Assembly: GCF_002189065.1 (NCBI RefSeq)
Contig: NZ_BDMN01000007.1
Coordinates: 1 to 42,234 of the forward strand
DNA from: Bathymodiolus platifrons methanotrophic gill symbiont
GTDB lineage: Bacteria > Pseudomonadota > Gammaproteobacteria > Methylococcales > Methylomonadaceae
Length of the DNA stretch: 42,234 nt
Direction of reading: 5' to 3'
Shown here: positions 25,513 to 35,602 of the stretch, one piece after another
Numbering within the stretch: the first letter of the stretch is position 1
Layout: each line of letters opens with the position of its first letter
Made by a program: the position numbers and the translations under genes
Notes under the pieces: generated by a model
Database searches by the model: none
Seen by the model: the letters and a program-made list of their open reading frames with translations, nothing else
Told to the model about the DNA's origin: nothing

Positions 25513-26997
25513 TTAACGGGTAAACATTTTAACCAGACCCGTTAGTTTAGACACTTGACCATCAGTTAGTTGATCCCAGGAAAATTGCCATTTCCAGTTC
25601 CCTTCTACAGTTCCGGGTATATTCATTCGATCTTCACTACCTAATTCTAAAATATCCTGCATTGGTACTATTGCAAGATTAGCAACCGAAGAAAATGCTG
25701 TGCCAATCAATAAATAAGGCATCGAAGCCTGAGAGAAACCTAAGTATTGATAAATACGCTGTTTATCATGATCATTTAATGAATTAAACCAGCCTAGGGT
25801 TGTATCATTATCATGAGTCCCGGTATAAACAACACAATTTTGGTCATAATTATGTGGCAAGTAAGGATTAGAATCCGTGTCGCCAAAGGCAAACTGTAAT
25901 ATCTTCATTCCTGGTAGATTAAATGCCGTTCTCAGTGCATTCACTTCTTCAGTTATAATCCCCAGATCTTCAGCTATTAATGGGATATTCCCCAGCTCTT
26001 TCTCGAGAGCCGCTAAGAGTGCTTTACCCGGTGCAACTACCCACTGTCCATTAATTGCAGTGTCTTCATTGGCTGGAATTTCCCAGGCCGCTTCAAAACC
26101 ACGAAAATGATCAATACGCAAAATATCAAACATTTCTAACTGGCTGCGCATACGATCGTTCCACCAGGAAAAACCAGTTCTTTGTAAATATTTCCAGTTA
26201 TAATGCGGGTTTCCCCAGCGCTGTCCTGTTGCTGAAAAATAATCGGGTGGTACACCAGCAACAACTTCCATTTCGCCTGATTTATCCAGTTTAAATACTT
26301 TACGATTAGCCCAGACATCAGCGCTATCATAAGATACAAAAATAGGAATATCACCGAATAACAGAACACTTTTGCTATTCGCATACTCTTTAAGTGCCAT
26401 CCATTGTCGATAAAAAATAAATTGCTCGAACTGAATAACTTCAATTATAGAAGCTAGTATTTTCCGTGCTTCTTTAATGGCAGCAGGCTTGCGCTCTTTA
26501 AAATGATCTGGCCATTGATTCCAGCATTGCTGAGAAAATTCAGTACGCAATGCGACAAATAAGGAGTAATCATCTAACCAGCTAGCTTTATCAGAACAAA
26601 AACTTAAAAATTCCTGTTTTTCTTCTAGACTAGCCAGATTTTCAAAGCCTGTATAGGCTTTGGCAATTAAGCAATCACGATTATACGTGTCTTCGCTCCT
26701 ACATTCATCATATTGCTCTGCCTCCTGTAACCAGCCTTTCTCCTTTAGTTGATCCAGAGAAATAAGTGCAGGATTGCCAGCGTGCGCCGATAAACATTGA
26801 TAAGGAGAACCATCACCATGAGGAACACCTAAAGGTAGAGTTTGCCATACTTTTATCCCTGCATTATGCAGAAAATCAACAAAGTTATAGGCTTCTTTGC
26901 CCATATCACCTGGTCCATCTTCATTTGGTAAAGAAGTAATATGTAACAATACCCCGGCACGCCGTTGCGCTAATAAAGTATCATCCTTTATTTCCAT
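25513..26997 (-). CDS. malQ: 4-alpha-glucanotransferase MalQ (GH77, amylomaltase)
   Basis: 494 residues. The GH77 catalytic triad is visible: Asp296 (RIDHFRG), Glu343 (IAEDLG) and Asp396 (GTHDND). The N-terminal RRAGVLLHITSLPNEDGPGDMG and WQTLPLGVPHGDGSPYQ are family-typical. It transfers alpha-1,4-glucan chains between maltodextrins in the cytoplasm. It starts 5 bp after the GH57 stop and is last in the minus-strand glgC-GH57-malQ unit, linking glycogen synthesis with maltodextrin recycling. Confidence 0.96.
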   Translation of the reverse strand: MEIKDDTLLAQRRAGVLLHITSLPNEDGPGDMGKEAYNFVDFLHNAGIKVWQTLPLGVPHGDGSPYQCLSAHAGNPALISLDQLKEKGWLQEAEQYDECRSEDTYNRDCLIAKAYTGFENLASLEEKQEFLSFCSDKASWLDDYSLFVALRTEFSQQCWNQWPDHFKERKPAAIKEARKILASIIEVIQFEQFIFYRQWMALKEYANSKSVLLFGDIPIFVSYDSADVWANRKVFKLDKSGEMEVVAGVPPDYFSATGQRWGNPHYNWKYLQRTGFSWWNDRMRSQLEMFDILRIDHFRGFEAAWEIPANEDTAINGQWVVAPGKALLAALEKELGNIPLIAEDLGIITEEVNALRTAFNLPGMKILQFAFGDTDSNPYLPHNYDQNCVVYTGTHDNDTTLGWFNSLNDHDKQRIYQYLGFSQASMPYLLIGTAFSSVANLAIVPMQDILELGSEDRMNIPGTVEGNWKWQFSWDQLTDGQVSKLTGLVKMFTR

Positions 26998-27002
26998 TCT
27001 AT

Positions 27003-28691
27003 TTAATCTGTACCTTTACGCATTGTGCCACCCATTGCTGGGTCACCAGAACCTTGTGTAAACGACAAGGATAAATAAGCAGGTGGCTCTTCACCTAATA
27101 AACAATATAAATTTGATAGGTTCAAACGAAATTGTTTTTCAAAACTACTGACCGCCTCACCAGGATTGTAATCTCCAAACCACCAGAACCAGTCAGATCC
27201 TTCACAAACAGCCAGCTGAAGCTCTGCTTCTTTAAGCTGAGATTTTGATAACCGTCCCCTTTGCAGCACTTTATCAAAACAATTTTTAGCATCCCCCAAC
27301 ATATCCCAGCCGCGGTTTTTATCTATATCACCAATCCAGGTTGAGAAAGTACCATAGACCCAGCTACCAGCCATAAGTTTGTCCAAAGGCTTGATTTCCA
27401 CCTTTTGCGCTAAACACTCTGAAAATGTTGTTAATTCTATATCAGGATGTTCAGCTAATCCCTTATAAAAAGCCGATAAAAAATGATAGCCATTATCAGG
27501 AAAATATTCCCAGGCATTCTCACCATCCATAATAATAGAGACGACACTACCTTCCGCTTCATGCTCCGCTATATTTTCCAAGTGCTGAATCATATCATTA
27601 ACAGCATCATCAGCATGCCACTTGGAGTAATTAAAACCGATTAAATCAGATAGTCCATCATCACGAAAAAAACAGGGGATATCTGTACCATCAACCTGAA
27701 AAGGGTGATGAATTTCAGAACTATGATCTGTATCAGAGATAGAAAAACTATTAAGCAGGACTTGGCCACCTGTTGCGACCCATGTGAAACCAGCCTCGCC
27801 TATTACTTTCAGTGTTGCTTCACTGACAGCACCTTCTGATGGCCAACAGCCCTGAGGAGTGAAATCAAAAAACCGTTTAAAAGTAGCAATGCCCTGTTCA
27901 ATATGCCAATTAACCCGTTCCTTGCCTCCCGGATAGCTATCCAGCACAGGAAGCGGAGCATCGGGCATCGCTTCATGTGCAGATTTTATATCTAGCATTA
28001 AAGGCAATATAGGATGTGCATAAGGCGTGACAGAAAGTTCAATACGCCCAGCTTGAGCTAAAGTCTTATAACGTAGAATAACTTTGGATAACAATTCTTC
28101 AATGACTTCTACTATTTCAATACGTTCATGTAAAGTGTAATTCGAACCTTTTGCAATTAATCGTTGTATTCTGGCATCGGATAGCTTAACCGTTTCCCCC
28201 ATCCAGATAAGATGATACCAGACCAGCATATCTGCAATAAATTGACAATTAATATATTTGGGTGCATCACCATGACCCTGCACCCATTCCGCCATATGCA
28301 CTAAATGACTAAATGCTGGATAACGGTCAATTTGTCTCTCTCTGTTAGCCCGCAGGCAATTATTGATCAGCTCTAACCTTTCTTCTACATCAAGAGGGTA
28401 TGCCGGCATGACCAGCGCTGATAATAAAGTATCTTTAATTTCAACGCCGTCGTGCAAATAACAATTAAGCTGCTTTGCATAGTCTTCAATCTGCTCTAAA
28501 AGTATAGGTGCAAAATTAACCACTGCCTTTGCATCAGGCTCATTTTCAAGATGAGCTACCATATCCACATAGTCTTTAATGACATGTAAATAGGTCCAGG
28601 GTAATTGAAACTCGCCTGTCTGCCGGTCACGATATTCTGGCTGATGCATATGCCAGCACAAGACCAGTTTGATTTTTTTATTACCTGACAT
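27003..28691 (-). CDS. Glycoside hydrolase family 57 protein (alpha-glucan acting)
   Basis: 562 residues. It begins KLVLCWHMHQPEYRD, the GH57 motif-1 His-Gln-Pro (residues 16-18). Later conserved regions include GCWPSEGAVSEATL, GFTWVATGGQ and IIMDGENAWEYF, whose Asp is the likely acid/base. GH57 enzymes include alpha-amylases, amylopullulanases and branching enzymes, and the exact activity here is not settled. It is embedded between glgC (10 bp) and malQ (5 bp), so an alpha-1,4-glucan or maltodextrin substrate is a sound inference. No signal peptide, hence cytoplasmic. Confidence 0.9.
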   Translation of the reverse strand: MSGNKKIKLVLCWHMHQPEYRDRQTGEFQLPWTYLHVIKDYVDMVAHLENEPDAKAVVNFAPILLEQIEDYAKQLNCYLHDGVEIKDTLLSALVMPAYPLDVEERLELINNCLRANRERQIDRYPAFSHLVHMAEWVQGHGDAPKYINCQFIADMLVWYHLIWMGETVKLSDARIQRLIAKGSNYTLHERIEIVEVIEELLSKVILRYKTLAQAGRIELSVTPYAHPILPLMLDIKSAHEAMPDAPLPVLDSYPGGKERVNWHIEQGIATFKRFFDFTPQGCWPSEGAVSEATLKVIGEAGFTWVATGGQVLLNSFSISDTDHSSEIHHPFQVDGTDIPCFFRDDGLSDLIGFNYSKWHADDAVNDMIQHLENIAEHEAEGSVVSIIMDGENAWEYFPDNGYHFLSAFYKGLAEHPDIELTTFSECLAQKVEIKPLDKLMAGSWVYGTFSTWIGDIDKNRGWDMLGDAKNCFDKVLQRGRLSKSQLKEAELQLAVCEGSDWFWWFGDYNPGEAVSSFEKQFRLNLSNLYCLLGEEPPAYLSLSFTQGSGDPAMGGTMRKGTD

Positions 28692-28701
28692 AATGTCTTT
28701 T

Positions 28702-29961
28702 TTAGCCCAACATATCTGGAGTCACCAAGACAACACCACCCGGGCTAACATGAAAACGTTTTTCATCATCTTCCCTGCTTTCACCTATAACAGTTCCTTC
28801 TGGAATCTGACAGCCTTTTTCAATAATTGCCTTCTTAATACGACAATGTCGAGCCACATTAACCTCAGGTAAAAGTAAAGAATCAGTCACAGTGGTATAG
28901 GAATTAACTCGTACCTGTGAAAACACCAATGAATGTCTGATAGTAGCCCCCGATATAACACAACCACCAGATACCATTGAATCAATCGCTTCACCCCTAC
29001 GATCGTCATCATCAAAGACGAATTTTGCCGGTGGTGTTTGCGCTTGATGCGTCCAGATAGGCCAGACTTGATCATACAAATTCAGATCAGGCTTTACGCC
29101 AATCAGTTCCATATTAGCAGACCAATAAGCATCTATAGTACCTACATCACGCCAGTAGCTTTGCTCGCCACTTTGCAAGTCCAGGAATGGATAGGCATTA
29201 ACATTATAATTTTCAATGACTGCTGGAATAATGTCATGACCAAAATCATGGGTAGAGTCTGGTGTATCCGCATCTTTTATTAATTGTTCAAATAAAAAGT
29301 CAGTATTGAAAATATATATTCCCATAGACGCTAGAGATCTGTCCGCTTTATTTGGCATAGTCGGTGGGTTGTCAGGTTTTTCAACAAAAGCACTGACACG
29401 CCTGTTTTCATTAACTGCCATAACACCAAAGTCTTTAGCTTCATCTAAAGAAACTTCCAGGCAACCAATGGTTAAATCAGCTCCCTGCTCCACATGATCA
29501 GCTAACATTGCACCATAATCCATTTTATAGATATGATCACCGGCCAGGACAATAATATGCTCAGGCGCTCGGGCGCGTAAAATATCAATATTCTGAAAAA
29601 TAGCGTCTGCCGTTCCCAAGTACCATGACTCGTCACTTAAGCGTTGTTGCGCAGGCATAATATCAACATACTCACCAAACTCACCACGCATAAACCCCCA
29701 GCCTTGCTGTAGATGTCGAATCAGTGAATCAGATTTGTACTGAGTTAAAACACCTACTTTGCGAATCCCTGAATTAATACAATTCGATAGAGGAAAGTCA
29801 ATAATTCGGAATTTCCCACCAAAAGGGACTGCGGGCTTGGCACGCCAATCAGTCATGTTTTTTAAACGTGATCCGCGTCCACCAGCTAGAATTAAAGCTA
29901 TTGTGTTTCGTGTTAAATGACTAACAAAACGGTCATGGTGCTGTGGGTCTGAATTTGACAT
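28702..29961 (-). CDS. glgC: Glucose-1-phosphate adenylyltransferase (ADP-glucose pyrophosphorylase)
   Basis: 419 residues. The nucleotidyl-transfer loop [24 protein letters not shown] and [14 protein letters not shown] are present, followed by a left-handed beta-helix C-terminus ([22 protein letters not shown]). It makes ADP-glucose, the committed donor for bacterial glycogen. GAGG lies 8 nt before the ATG. It is first of the minus-strand unit and divergent from glgB, sharing a roughly 107-bp promoter region, so both arms of the cluster can be controlled together. Confidence 0.97.
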   Translation of the reverse strand: MSNSDPQHHDRFVSHLTRNTIALILAGGRGSRLKNMTDWRAKPAVPFGGKFRIIDFPLSNCINSGIRKVGVLTQYKSDSLIRHLQQGWGFMRGEFGEYVDIMPAQQRLSDESWYLGTADAIFQNIDILRARAPEHIIVLAGDHIYKMDYGAMLADHVEQGADLTIGCLEVSLDEAKDFGVMAVNENRRVSAFVEKPDNPPTMPNKADRSLASMGIYIFNTDFLFEQLIKDADTPDSTHDFGHDIIPAVIENYNVNAYPFLDLQSGEQSYWRDVGTIDAYWSANMELIGVKPDLNLYDQVWPIWTHQAQTPPAKFVFDDDDRRGEAIDSMVSGGCVISGATIRHSLVFSQVRVNSYTTVTDSLLLPEVNVARHCRIKKAIIEKGCQIPEGTVIGESREDDEKRFHVSPGGVVLVTPDMLG

Positions 29962-30017
29962 TGATATCCTCTTTTATTTCTTTTTATTAAATTTGGCTAT
30001 TACTTTTTGTCTATTAT

Positions 30018-30047
30018 TTGGTACTATTATTTCAACGAACGTATTCT
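30018..30047 (+). promoter_or_regulatory. Candidate glgB-glgA promoter
   Basis: -35-like TTGGTA (30018-30023) and -10-like TATTCT (30042-30047) are spaced 18 bp, 21 bp upstream of the chosen glgB ATG. The TTG that would give a longer glgB reading is part of the -35, which argues against that start. Confidence 0.45.
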
Positions 30048-30068
30048 ATCACACTGAGGCATTGTAAT

Positions 30069-32246
30069 ATGAAGAAGCCAGTAAAAAAAAATCAGCTTAA
30101 TTCTGATTTAATAAAAATAACTGAAGCCAAGCATCACGACCCTTTTTCAGTACTGGGGCTACATACCAATAACAGCAAAACAACAATAACAGCCTATTTA
30201 CCCAATGCTGAAACAGTTAGCATTGCTGGTCAGAAAGTTGCAATGCAACGTATAGCAGGTTCAGATTTTTTTCAAACAGATAATATTCCCAAGGGGCTAG
30301 AGAGATATTATCAATTTGAAATTACCGATAAATCGGGCCACTATTTTAAACAATACGACCCCTATTCTTTTGGCACTCAACTTCCCGAATTTGATCAGCA
30401 TTTATTTGATGAAGGTAAACACTGGCATATCTATAAAAAATTAGGTGCACATTTACATAATGTAGAAGGTGTTGAAGGAGTTCTTTTTTCAGTATGGGCA
30501 CCAAACGCCGGACGAGTCAGCGTTGTTAACGAATTTAATAACTGGGATGGTCGCTGTTATCCGATGCGCAGTCTAGGTGGCAGTGGTATCTGGGAAATTT
30601 TCATTCCCGGACTGACTACTGGTTGCCTATATAAATTTGAAATCCTTAACCGTGACACCCAGCAAATTGGTGTAAAAACAGATCCTTATGGGCAACAGTT
30701 TGAATTTCGTCCACAAACAGCATCACGGGTAGTTAATGAAGAGCAATATAAATGGCAAGATAAGGAATGGATTGATAGGCGCACTTCCCACAACTGGCTA
30801 AATGAAGCCATGTCAATTTATGAGGTCCATCTGGGTTCCTGGAAACGTGATGAGCTAGGTAACTTTTTAAGTTATCGTGAATTGGCTCATCAATTGGTCG
30901 AGTATGTGGAATATCTTGGTTTCACACACATAGAGCTATTACCTATCACGGAACACCCGCTAGATGCATCCTGGGGTTATCAAACCACGGGGTATTTTGC
31001 ACCGTCAAGCCGCCATGGTGATGCCGATGATTTCCGCTACTTTATGGACTATTGCCATCAGCATAATATCGGTGTCATTCTTGACTGGGTACCGGCTCAT
31101 TTCCCCAAAGATGATTTCGCTTTAGCACGTTTTGATGGCAGTTCGCTCTATGAACATGAAGATCCACGTAAAGGTGAACATCGTGACTGGGGAACCTTGA
31201 TCTATAATTATGATCGTAACGAAGTGAAAAACTTCCTCTTGTCTAGTGCTTATTTCTGGATAGAAGAATTTCATATAGATGGCTTACGTGTAGATGCCGT
31301 TGCCTCCATGCTATATCTGGATTATTCACGTGAAGAGAATGACTGGTTACCTAATATGTACGGTGGCAATGAAAATCTTGAAGCTATCGACTTTTTACGA
31401 GAATTAAATACCATCACTCACGAACAACATCCTGGCACTGTTGTTATTGCCGAAGAATCCACTTCCTGGCCTCAAGTAACACGCCCAACATGGACCGGTG
31501 GCTTAGGCTTTTCCATGAAGTGGAACATGGGCTGGATGCACGACATGCTATCGTATATGCAACAAGATCCAGTGCATCGCCGCCATCATCATGATCAACT
31601 AACCTTTGGTATGCTCTATGCTTTTACTGAAAACTTTGTACTGCCTTTTTCACATGACGAAGTAGTACATGGCAAAGGCTCAATGTTGAGCAAAATGCCT
31701 GGTGATGATTGGCAAAAATTTGCTAATTTACGCTTGCTATATACCTTTATGTTTACCTATCCAGGTAAAAAATTACTCTTTATGGGCTGTGAATTTGCAC
31801 AAGGAACAGAGTGGAACTTTAACCAGGCACTAGACTGGTATGTTCTGGATTATTCATTTCATAAGGGCATGCTAACACTGGTCAAAGATTTGAATAAAAT
31901 GTATGTCAAGCACCCTGCTCTATTTCAACATGATTTTGATAACCAGGGCTTTGAGTGGATCGATTGCCACGATATGGAGCAGTCCATTATCAGCTATGCA
32001 CGTAAAACTAAAAATGAAACCTTAATTGTCATTTTGAATTTCACCCCTGTACCACGTGAAAATTATCGTATTGGCGTACCTGAGCCGGGCTCATATATAG
32101 AAATTTTTAACTCAGATTCAGAGTATTATGCGGGTAGCAACACTGGTAATGGCCAAGTATTTACCGAAGAAACCCCCTGGATGAATCAGGATCAGTCAAT
32201 TAATATAACAATTCCTCCCTTAGCTGGCATTGTATTAAAGCGATAA
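30069..32246 (+). CDS. glgB: 1,4-alpha-glucan branching enzyme (GH13, CBM48)
   Basis: 725 residues from ATG 30069, preceded by TGAGG about 9 nt upstream; a TTG at 30018 would add 17 unlikely residues. An N-terminal glycogen-binding segment ([10 protein letters not shown]) is followed by a CBM48 ([20 protein letters not shown]) and the GH13 barrel. The catalytic triad is Asp409 (DGLRVDAV), Glu462 (VIAEEST) and Asp530 ([13 protein letters not shown]), equal to E. coli D405/E458/D526 shifted by four. It introduces alpha-1,6 branches. It is two bases upstream of glgA. Confidence 0.96.
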   Translation: MKKPVKKNQLNSDLIKITEAKHHDPFSVLGLHTNNSKTTITAYLPNAETVSIAGQKVAMQRIAGSDFFQTDNIPKGLERYYQFEITDKSGHYFKQYDPYSFGTQLPEFDQHLFDEGKHWHIYKKLGAHLHNVEGVEGVLFSVWAPNAGRVSVVNEFNNWDGRCYPMRSLGGSGIWEIFIPGLTTGCLYKFEILNRDTQQIGVKTDPYGQQFEFRPQTASRVVNEEQYKWQDKEWIDRRTSHNWLNEAMSIYEVHLGSWKRDELGNFLSYRELAHQLVEYVEYLGFTHIELLPITEHPLDASWGYQTTGYFAPSSRHGDADDFRYFMDYCHQHNIGVILDWVPAHFPKDDFALARFDGSSLYEHEDPRKGEHRDWGTLIYNYDRNEVKNFLLSSAYFWIEEFHIDGLRVDAVASMLYLDYSREENDWLPNMYGGNENLEAIDFLRELNTITHEQHPGTVVIAEESTSWPQVTRPTWTGGLGFSMKWNMGWMHDMLSYMQQDPVHRRHHHDQLTFGMLYAFTENFVLPFSHDEVVHGKGSMLSKMPGDDWQKFANLRLLYTFMFTYPGKKLLFMGCEFAQGTEWNFNQALDWYVLDYSFHKGMLTLVKDLNKMYVKHPALFQHDFDNQGFEWIDCHDMEQSIISYARKTKNETLIVILNFTPVPRENYRIGVPEPGSYIEIFNSDSEYYAGSNTGNGQVFTEETPWMNQDQSINITIPPLAGIVLKR

Positions 32247-32248
32247 AT

Positions 32249-33682
32249 ATGAAAAAAATACTTTTTGTCAGTAGTGAAGTGCAGCCTCTCATTAAAACGG
32301 GGGGGCTTGCTGATGTTGCGGGTAGTCTACCCATTGCTTTAGCTGAATTGGAACAGGATGTACGTATCATTATACCTAAATATCAAGCGCTCAAACTTGA
32401 TGGAGAGGTAAAATATCGTTGCTCTCTACGCATTAATAATTATGATATTAATATTTTAGAGACACGGTTACCTGGCACTGATGTTATTGTATGGCTAGTG
32501 GATTGCCCAGAATTTTTTGATGTACCTGGCAACCCTTATACCGACGAATTTGGTAGTGCCTGGGCTAATAGTGCAGCACGTTTCTCCTTATTTTGTCGAG
32601 TTGCAGTCGAGACTTCTCAAAACCGCGCTCATCTGGATTGGAAAGCCGACATCGTTCACTGTAACGACTGGCAAAGTGGTCTGGTTCCCGCATTATTAAC
32701 CTTAGAGTCACACCGTCCATCTACCGTATTTACTATACATAATATGGCGTACCAGGGTTTATTTTCTGAAACCGACTATTTTGATCTAAACTTACCGGGG
32801 CAATTATGGAACCCTGGTGCATTAGAGTTTCATAGTCTACTTTCCTTTATCAAAGGAGGGATAGCCTGTGCAGACCATATAACAACAGTAAGTCCTAACT
32901 ATGCTCTGGAAATCCAGACTGCAGAATATGGCTATGGCCTAGAGGGGTTATTACACCACCGGCATCATGAGCTTAACGGCATTATTAATGGCATAGATAT
33001 AGATGTATGGAACCCAGAAACTGATACTCGTATTGCACAGAACTATGGTATTGATAGCCTGGCTAAAAAAGCAGGAAACAAAGCCGCTTTACAACAACAT
33101 TTTTCACTTCCCGTTGAACCTGCCATTCCAATGATTGGCTTGATTGGTCGTCTGGTTGACCAAAAAGGCATAGATTTGGTTATTGACTGTCTGGATAGTC
33201 TGACTAATTACCCAATACAATTTGTGCTATTAGGATCCGGTGAAAAAGGATTTGAACACCGACTTAAAAATTTAAGTTACCTATACCCTGATAAAGTTGC
33301 GGTATCCATTGGCTATAATGAAGACCTGGCTCATTTAATTGAAGCGGGTGCAGACATGTTCTTGATGCCATCGCGTTTTGAGCCCTGTGGACTCAATCAA
33401 TTATACAGTCAGCGTTATGGCACCTTGCCTATCGTCAGAAAAACGGGCGGTTTAGCAGATACAGTTGTAGACGCCTTACCGCATAACATTGCGGATAAAA
33501 CTGCCTCTGGTTTTGTATTTGAAGAAGCATCAGTTGGTGCTATGCTGGAAACAATCAAACGCGCAATATTGCTCTATGCAAATAAAAGAACCTGGCAGCA
33601 GCTACAAAAGAATGCCATGCGTAAAGATTTTTCCTGGCGCCAAAGTGCTCAGCAATATCTGGATTTGTACAATACCCTGTAA
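32249..33682 (+). CDS. glgA: Glycogen synthase (ADP-glucose, GT5)
   Basis: 477 residues, identical in length to E. coli GlgA. The ADP-glucose-binding KTGG (residues 16-19) begins the N-terminal domain. The catalytic E-x7-E region is PSRFEPCGLNQLYSQRYG, with Glu378 in the position of E. coli Glu377, followed by a second KTGGLADTV. It elongates alpha-1,4 chains. Only 2 bp separate it from glgB, so translation is likely coupled. A hairpin follows the stop. Confidence 0.97.
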   Translation: MKKILFVSSEVQPLIKTGGLADVAGSLPIALAELEQDVRIIIPKYQALKLDGEVKYRCSLRINNYDINILETRLPGTDVIVWLVDCPEFFDVPGNPYTDEFGSAWANSAARFSLFCRVAVETSQNRAHLDWKADIVHCNDWQSGLVPALLTLESHRPSTVFTIHNMAYQGLFSETDYFDLNLPGQLWNPGALEFHSLLSFIKGGIACADHITTVSPNYALEIQTAEYGYGLEGLLHHRHHELNGIINGIDIDVWNPETDTRIAQNYGIDSLAKKAGNKAALQQHFSLPVEPAIPMIGLIGRLVDQKGIDLVIDCLDSLTNYPIQFVLLGSGEKGFEHRLKNLSYLYPDKVAVSIGYNEDLAHLIEAGADMFLMPSRFEPCGLNQLYSQRYGTLPIVRKTGGLADTVVDALPHNIADKTASGFVFEEASVGAMLETIKRAILLYANKRTWQQLQKNAMRKDFSWRQSAQQYLDLYNTL

Positions 33683-33710
33683 AGAGTTAGTTATAAGCCG
33701 CCAAAAACAC

Positions 33711-33748
33711 CCCCTCCCCCTGAGCTATTGCTGGTCAGGGGGAGAGGG
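33711..33748. terminator. C/G-rich hairpin between convergent glgA and lipoprotein genes
   Basis: CCCCTCCCCCTGA (33711-33723) pairs with TCAGGGGGAGAGGG (33735-33748), with one bulged A and an 11-nt loop. There is no T-tract on either side, so it could be a bidirectional stop or a dispersed repeat. Confidence 0.45.
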
Positions 33749-33761
33749 AGTTGCTGATACA

Positions 33762-34145
33762 TCAATACTCCCCGGTTCGCACCAGCTCTTCTAATTTACG
33801 TGTCGCTACGTTACATTCATCTAATGAATTTAAAACTCGCTGCTGGGCTCTTAAATCTTCACCTAACTTATCTCGAATACGAATGGCATAAGCATTAAGT
33901 TCAACACAGGCATCTAACATCTCTTGTTCAGCATCAGATAACACACTACTTTCTTCATCCATAGTCAGAATCATGACCTCACTTACAATGCTATTTTGCC
34001 GCCTGAATATTGCTTCTGCATCAACTCTGATTTGAGTGATTTTATATAAGCCAAGTGGGTCTTTAACTGCTGCACAGCTAGACAAAAACATAAAGCTTAC
34101 AACTAATAATGATTTGTTAATGACTTTCTGGTTAAATAGCTGCAT
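33762..34145 (-). CDS. Small hypothetical lipoprotein
   Basis: 127 residues. A signal sequence ends in the lipobox L-S-S-C with the lipidated Cys at residue 24; residue +2 is Ala, compatible with outer-membrane sorting. The mature part is mostly helical and charged (ITQIRVDAEAIFRRQ..., SDAEQEMLDACVELNAYAIRIRDKLGEDL), suggesting a short coiled coil. No family is recognised. It is divergent from thiD, with 25 bp between the starts, and convergent with glgA. Confidence 0.78.
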   Translation of the reverse strand: MQLFNQKVINKSLLVVSFMFLSSCAAVKDPLGLYKITQIRVDAEAIFRRQNSIVSEVMILTMDEESSVLSDAEQEMLDACVELNAYAIRIRDKLGEDLRAQQRVLNSLDECNVATRKLEELVRTGEY

Positions 34146-34170
34146 ATTTCTTTAAGATAAAACTAATATT

Positions 34171-34965
34171 ATGACTCTAACAAGCAAACCCATTGTACTC
34201 TGTTTATCAGGACACGACCCTAGTGGTGGCGCTGGTATACAGGCCGATATTGAAACAATCGTTAGTCATCAATGTCATGCTGCTAGTGTCATCACTGCTT
34301 TAACTGAACAAGATACCAAAAATGTAAAGAAAATGCAGCCTCAACCGGCCTCTGAAATTATTTCACAGGCAATGTGCATTTTAGAAGATTTACCTGTAAA
34401 AGCCATTAAAATTGGCCTGATAGGTCATGTGGAAACAGCTAAAGCTATCAGCACTATTTTAAACGAATATTCCACTTTACCTGTTATCCTGGATCCTGTG
34501 CTTGCTGCAGGCGGTGGAGCAGTCTTATCTAATGAAGCCCTCATTGATTCAGTTGTTGAATTATTGCTACCTAGGACGACCATACTTACACCTAACAGCA
34601 TTGAAGCTCGCCAGTTAGCTAAATCGGATGACCTTCAGTTATCCGGCACTAAATTATTAGAATTAGGCTGTGAATATGTACTAATCACTGGAGCACATGA
34701 GCAAAGTGATGCTGTCAGTAACCAGCTTTTCTATAAAGGAAAATGCATAGAAACTTATACCTGGGACAGATTGCCGCATAACTATCATGGCTCTGGGTGT
34801 ACTCTAGCCTCAAGCATTGCTGCCTTAATTGCCCATGGACTAGAGGTGGAAACCTGTATGCTGGAAGCGCAGGAATACACTTGGAATAGTTTAAATGCTG
34901 GCTACCAGGTAGGTAAAGGGCAACATATTCCTAATCGACTCTTCTGGATGCAAGAGCATTCCTGA
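34171..34965 (+). CDS. thiD: Hydroxymethylpyrimidine/phosphomethylpyrimidine kinase
   Basis: 264 residues of the ribokinase-like fold. N-terminal GHDPSGGAGIQADIE binds the pyrimidine and phosphate, VILDPVLAAGGG and LTPNSIEARQL follow, and the C-terminal anion-hole HGSGCTLASSIAA places the reactive Cys near residue 210. It phosphorylates HMP to HMP-PP in thiamine synthesis. It lies 22 bp upstream of thiE, which uses its product. Confidence 0.95.
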   Translation: MTLTSKPIVLCLSGHDPSGGAGIQADIETIVSHQCHAASVITALTEQDTKNVKKMQPQPASEIISQAMCILEDLPVKAIKIGLIGHVETAKAISTILNEYSTLPVILDPVLAAGGGAVLSNEALIDSVVELLLPRTTILTPNSIEARQLAKSDDLQLSGTKLLELGCEYVLITGAHEQSDAVSNQLFYKGKCIETYTWDRLPHNYHGSGCTLASSIAALIAHGLEVETCMLEAQEYTWNSLNAGYQVGKGQHIPNRLFWMQEHS

Positions 34966-34987
34966 GTTTTCTCAATATTTTTAGCCT

Positions 34988-35602
34988 ATGCGTTTTCCTA
35001 AATCTGGCCTTTACGCCATCACCAAAACTGAAGACAAAACTACTGATCAGGTTATTTCTGATGTCAGCGAGGCTATAAAGGGCGGCATAAAAGTCCTGCA
35101 ATATAGAGACAAACAACCCGCCGATGCAATCTATTTAGCTGGAGCCTTAAAAGAGCTATGTAAGACACATAATATTCCGTTGATTATCAATGATGATATT
35201 AAGCTAGCAAAACATATTGGTGCTGACGGTGTACATATTGGTAAGGATGATGGTCAAATCAGTTATGCACGTGAAATATTAGGCTTACAGGCTATTATTG
35301 GCGTTTCCTGCTATGACAGTGTAGAGCAGGCAGTACTAGCGCAAAACCTTGCAGCTGATTATGTTGCCTTTGGGCGTTTTTTTTCCTCCAGTTCCAAGCC
35401 CCAGGCTGCTATAGCACATATATCCAGCTTACAGCAGGCTAAAACTATTATAAATATCCCTATCGTAGCGATTGGTGGCATATTACCTGATAATGGCGCT
35501 GAATTACTTGATGCAGGTGCTGATCTATTAGCCGTTATCGGAGGAGTTTTTAACACGACTCCCTATCAATCGACTCTGGCTTACCAGGCATTGTTCAAAT
35601 GA
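34988..35602 (+). CDS. thiE: Thiamine-phosphate synthase
   Basis: 204 residues, a TIM barrel. QYRDK near residue 38 and LIINDDIKLAKHIGADGVHIGKDD hold the diphosphate and Mg ligands. GVSCYDS and FGRFFSSSSKP follow, and VAIGGI...LAVIGGVF is the phosphate loop end. It couples HMP-PP with the thiazole phosphate to give thiamine phosphate. Its stop overlaps the soxX start as ATGA, so soxX translation was coupled to thiE. Confidence 0.94.
   Translation: MRFPKSGLYAITKTEDKTTDQVISDVSEAIKGGIKVLQYRDKQPADAIYLAGALKELCKTHNIPLIINDDIKLAKHIGADGVHIGKDDGQISYAREILGLQAIIGVSCYDSVEQAVLAQNLAADYVAFGRFFSSSSKPQAAIAHISSLQQAKTIINIPIVAIGGILPDNGAELLDAGADLLAVIGGVFNTTPYQSTLAYQALFK

Noticed and set aside
26136-26444. Minus-strand hydrophobic frame inside malQ
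   Set aside because: An out-of-frame shadow of malQ. The GH77 frame is complete and conserved.
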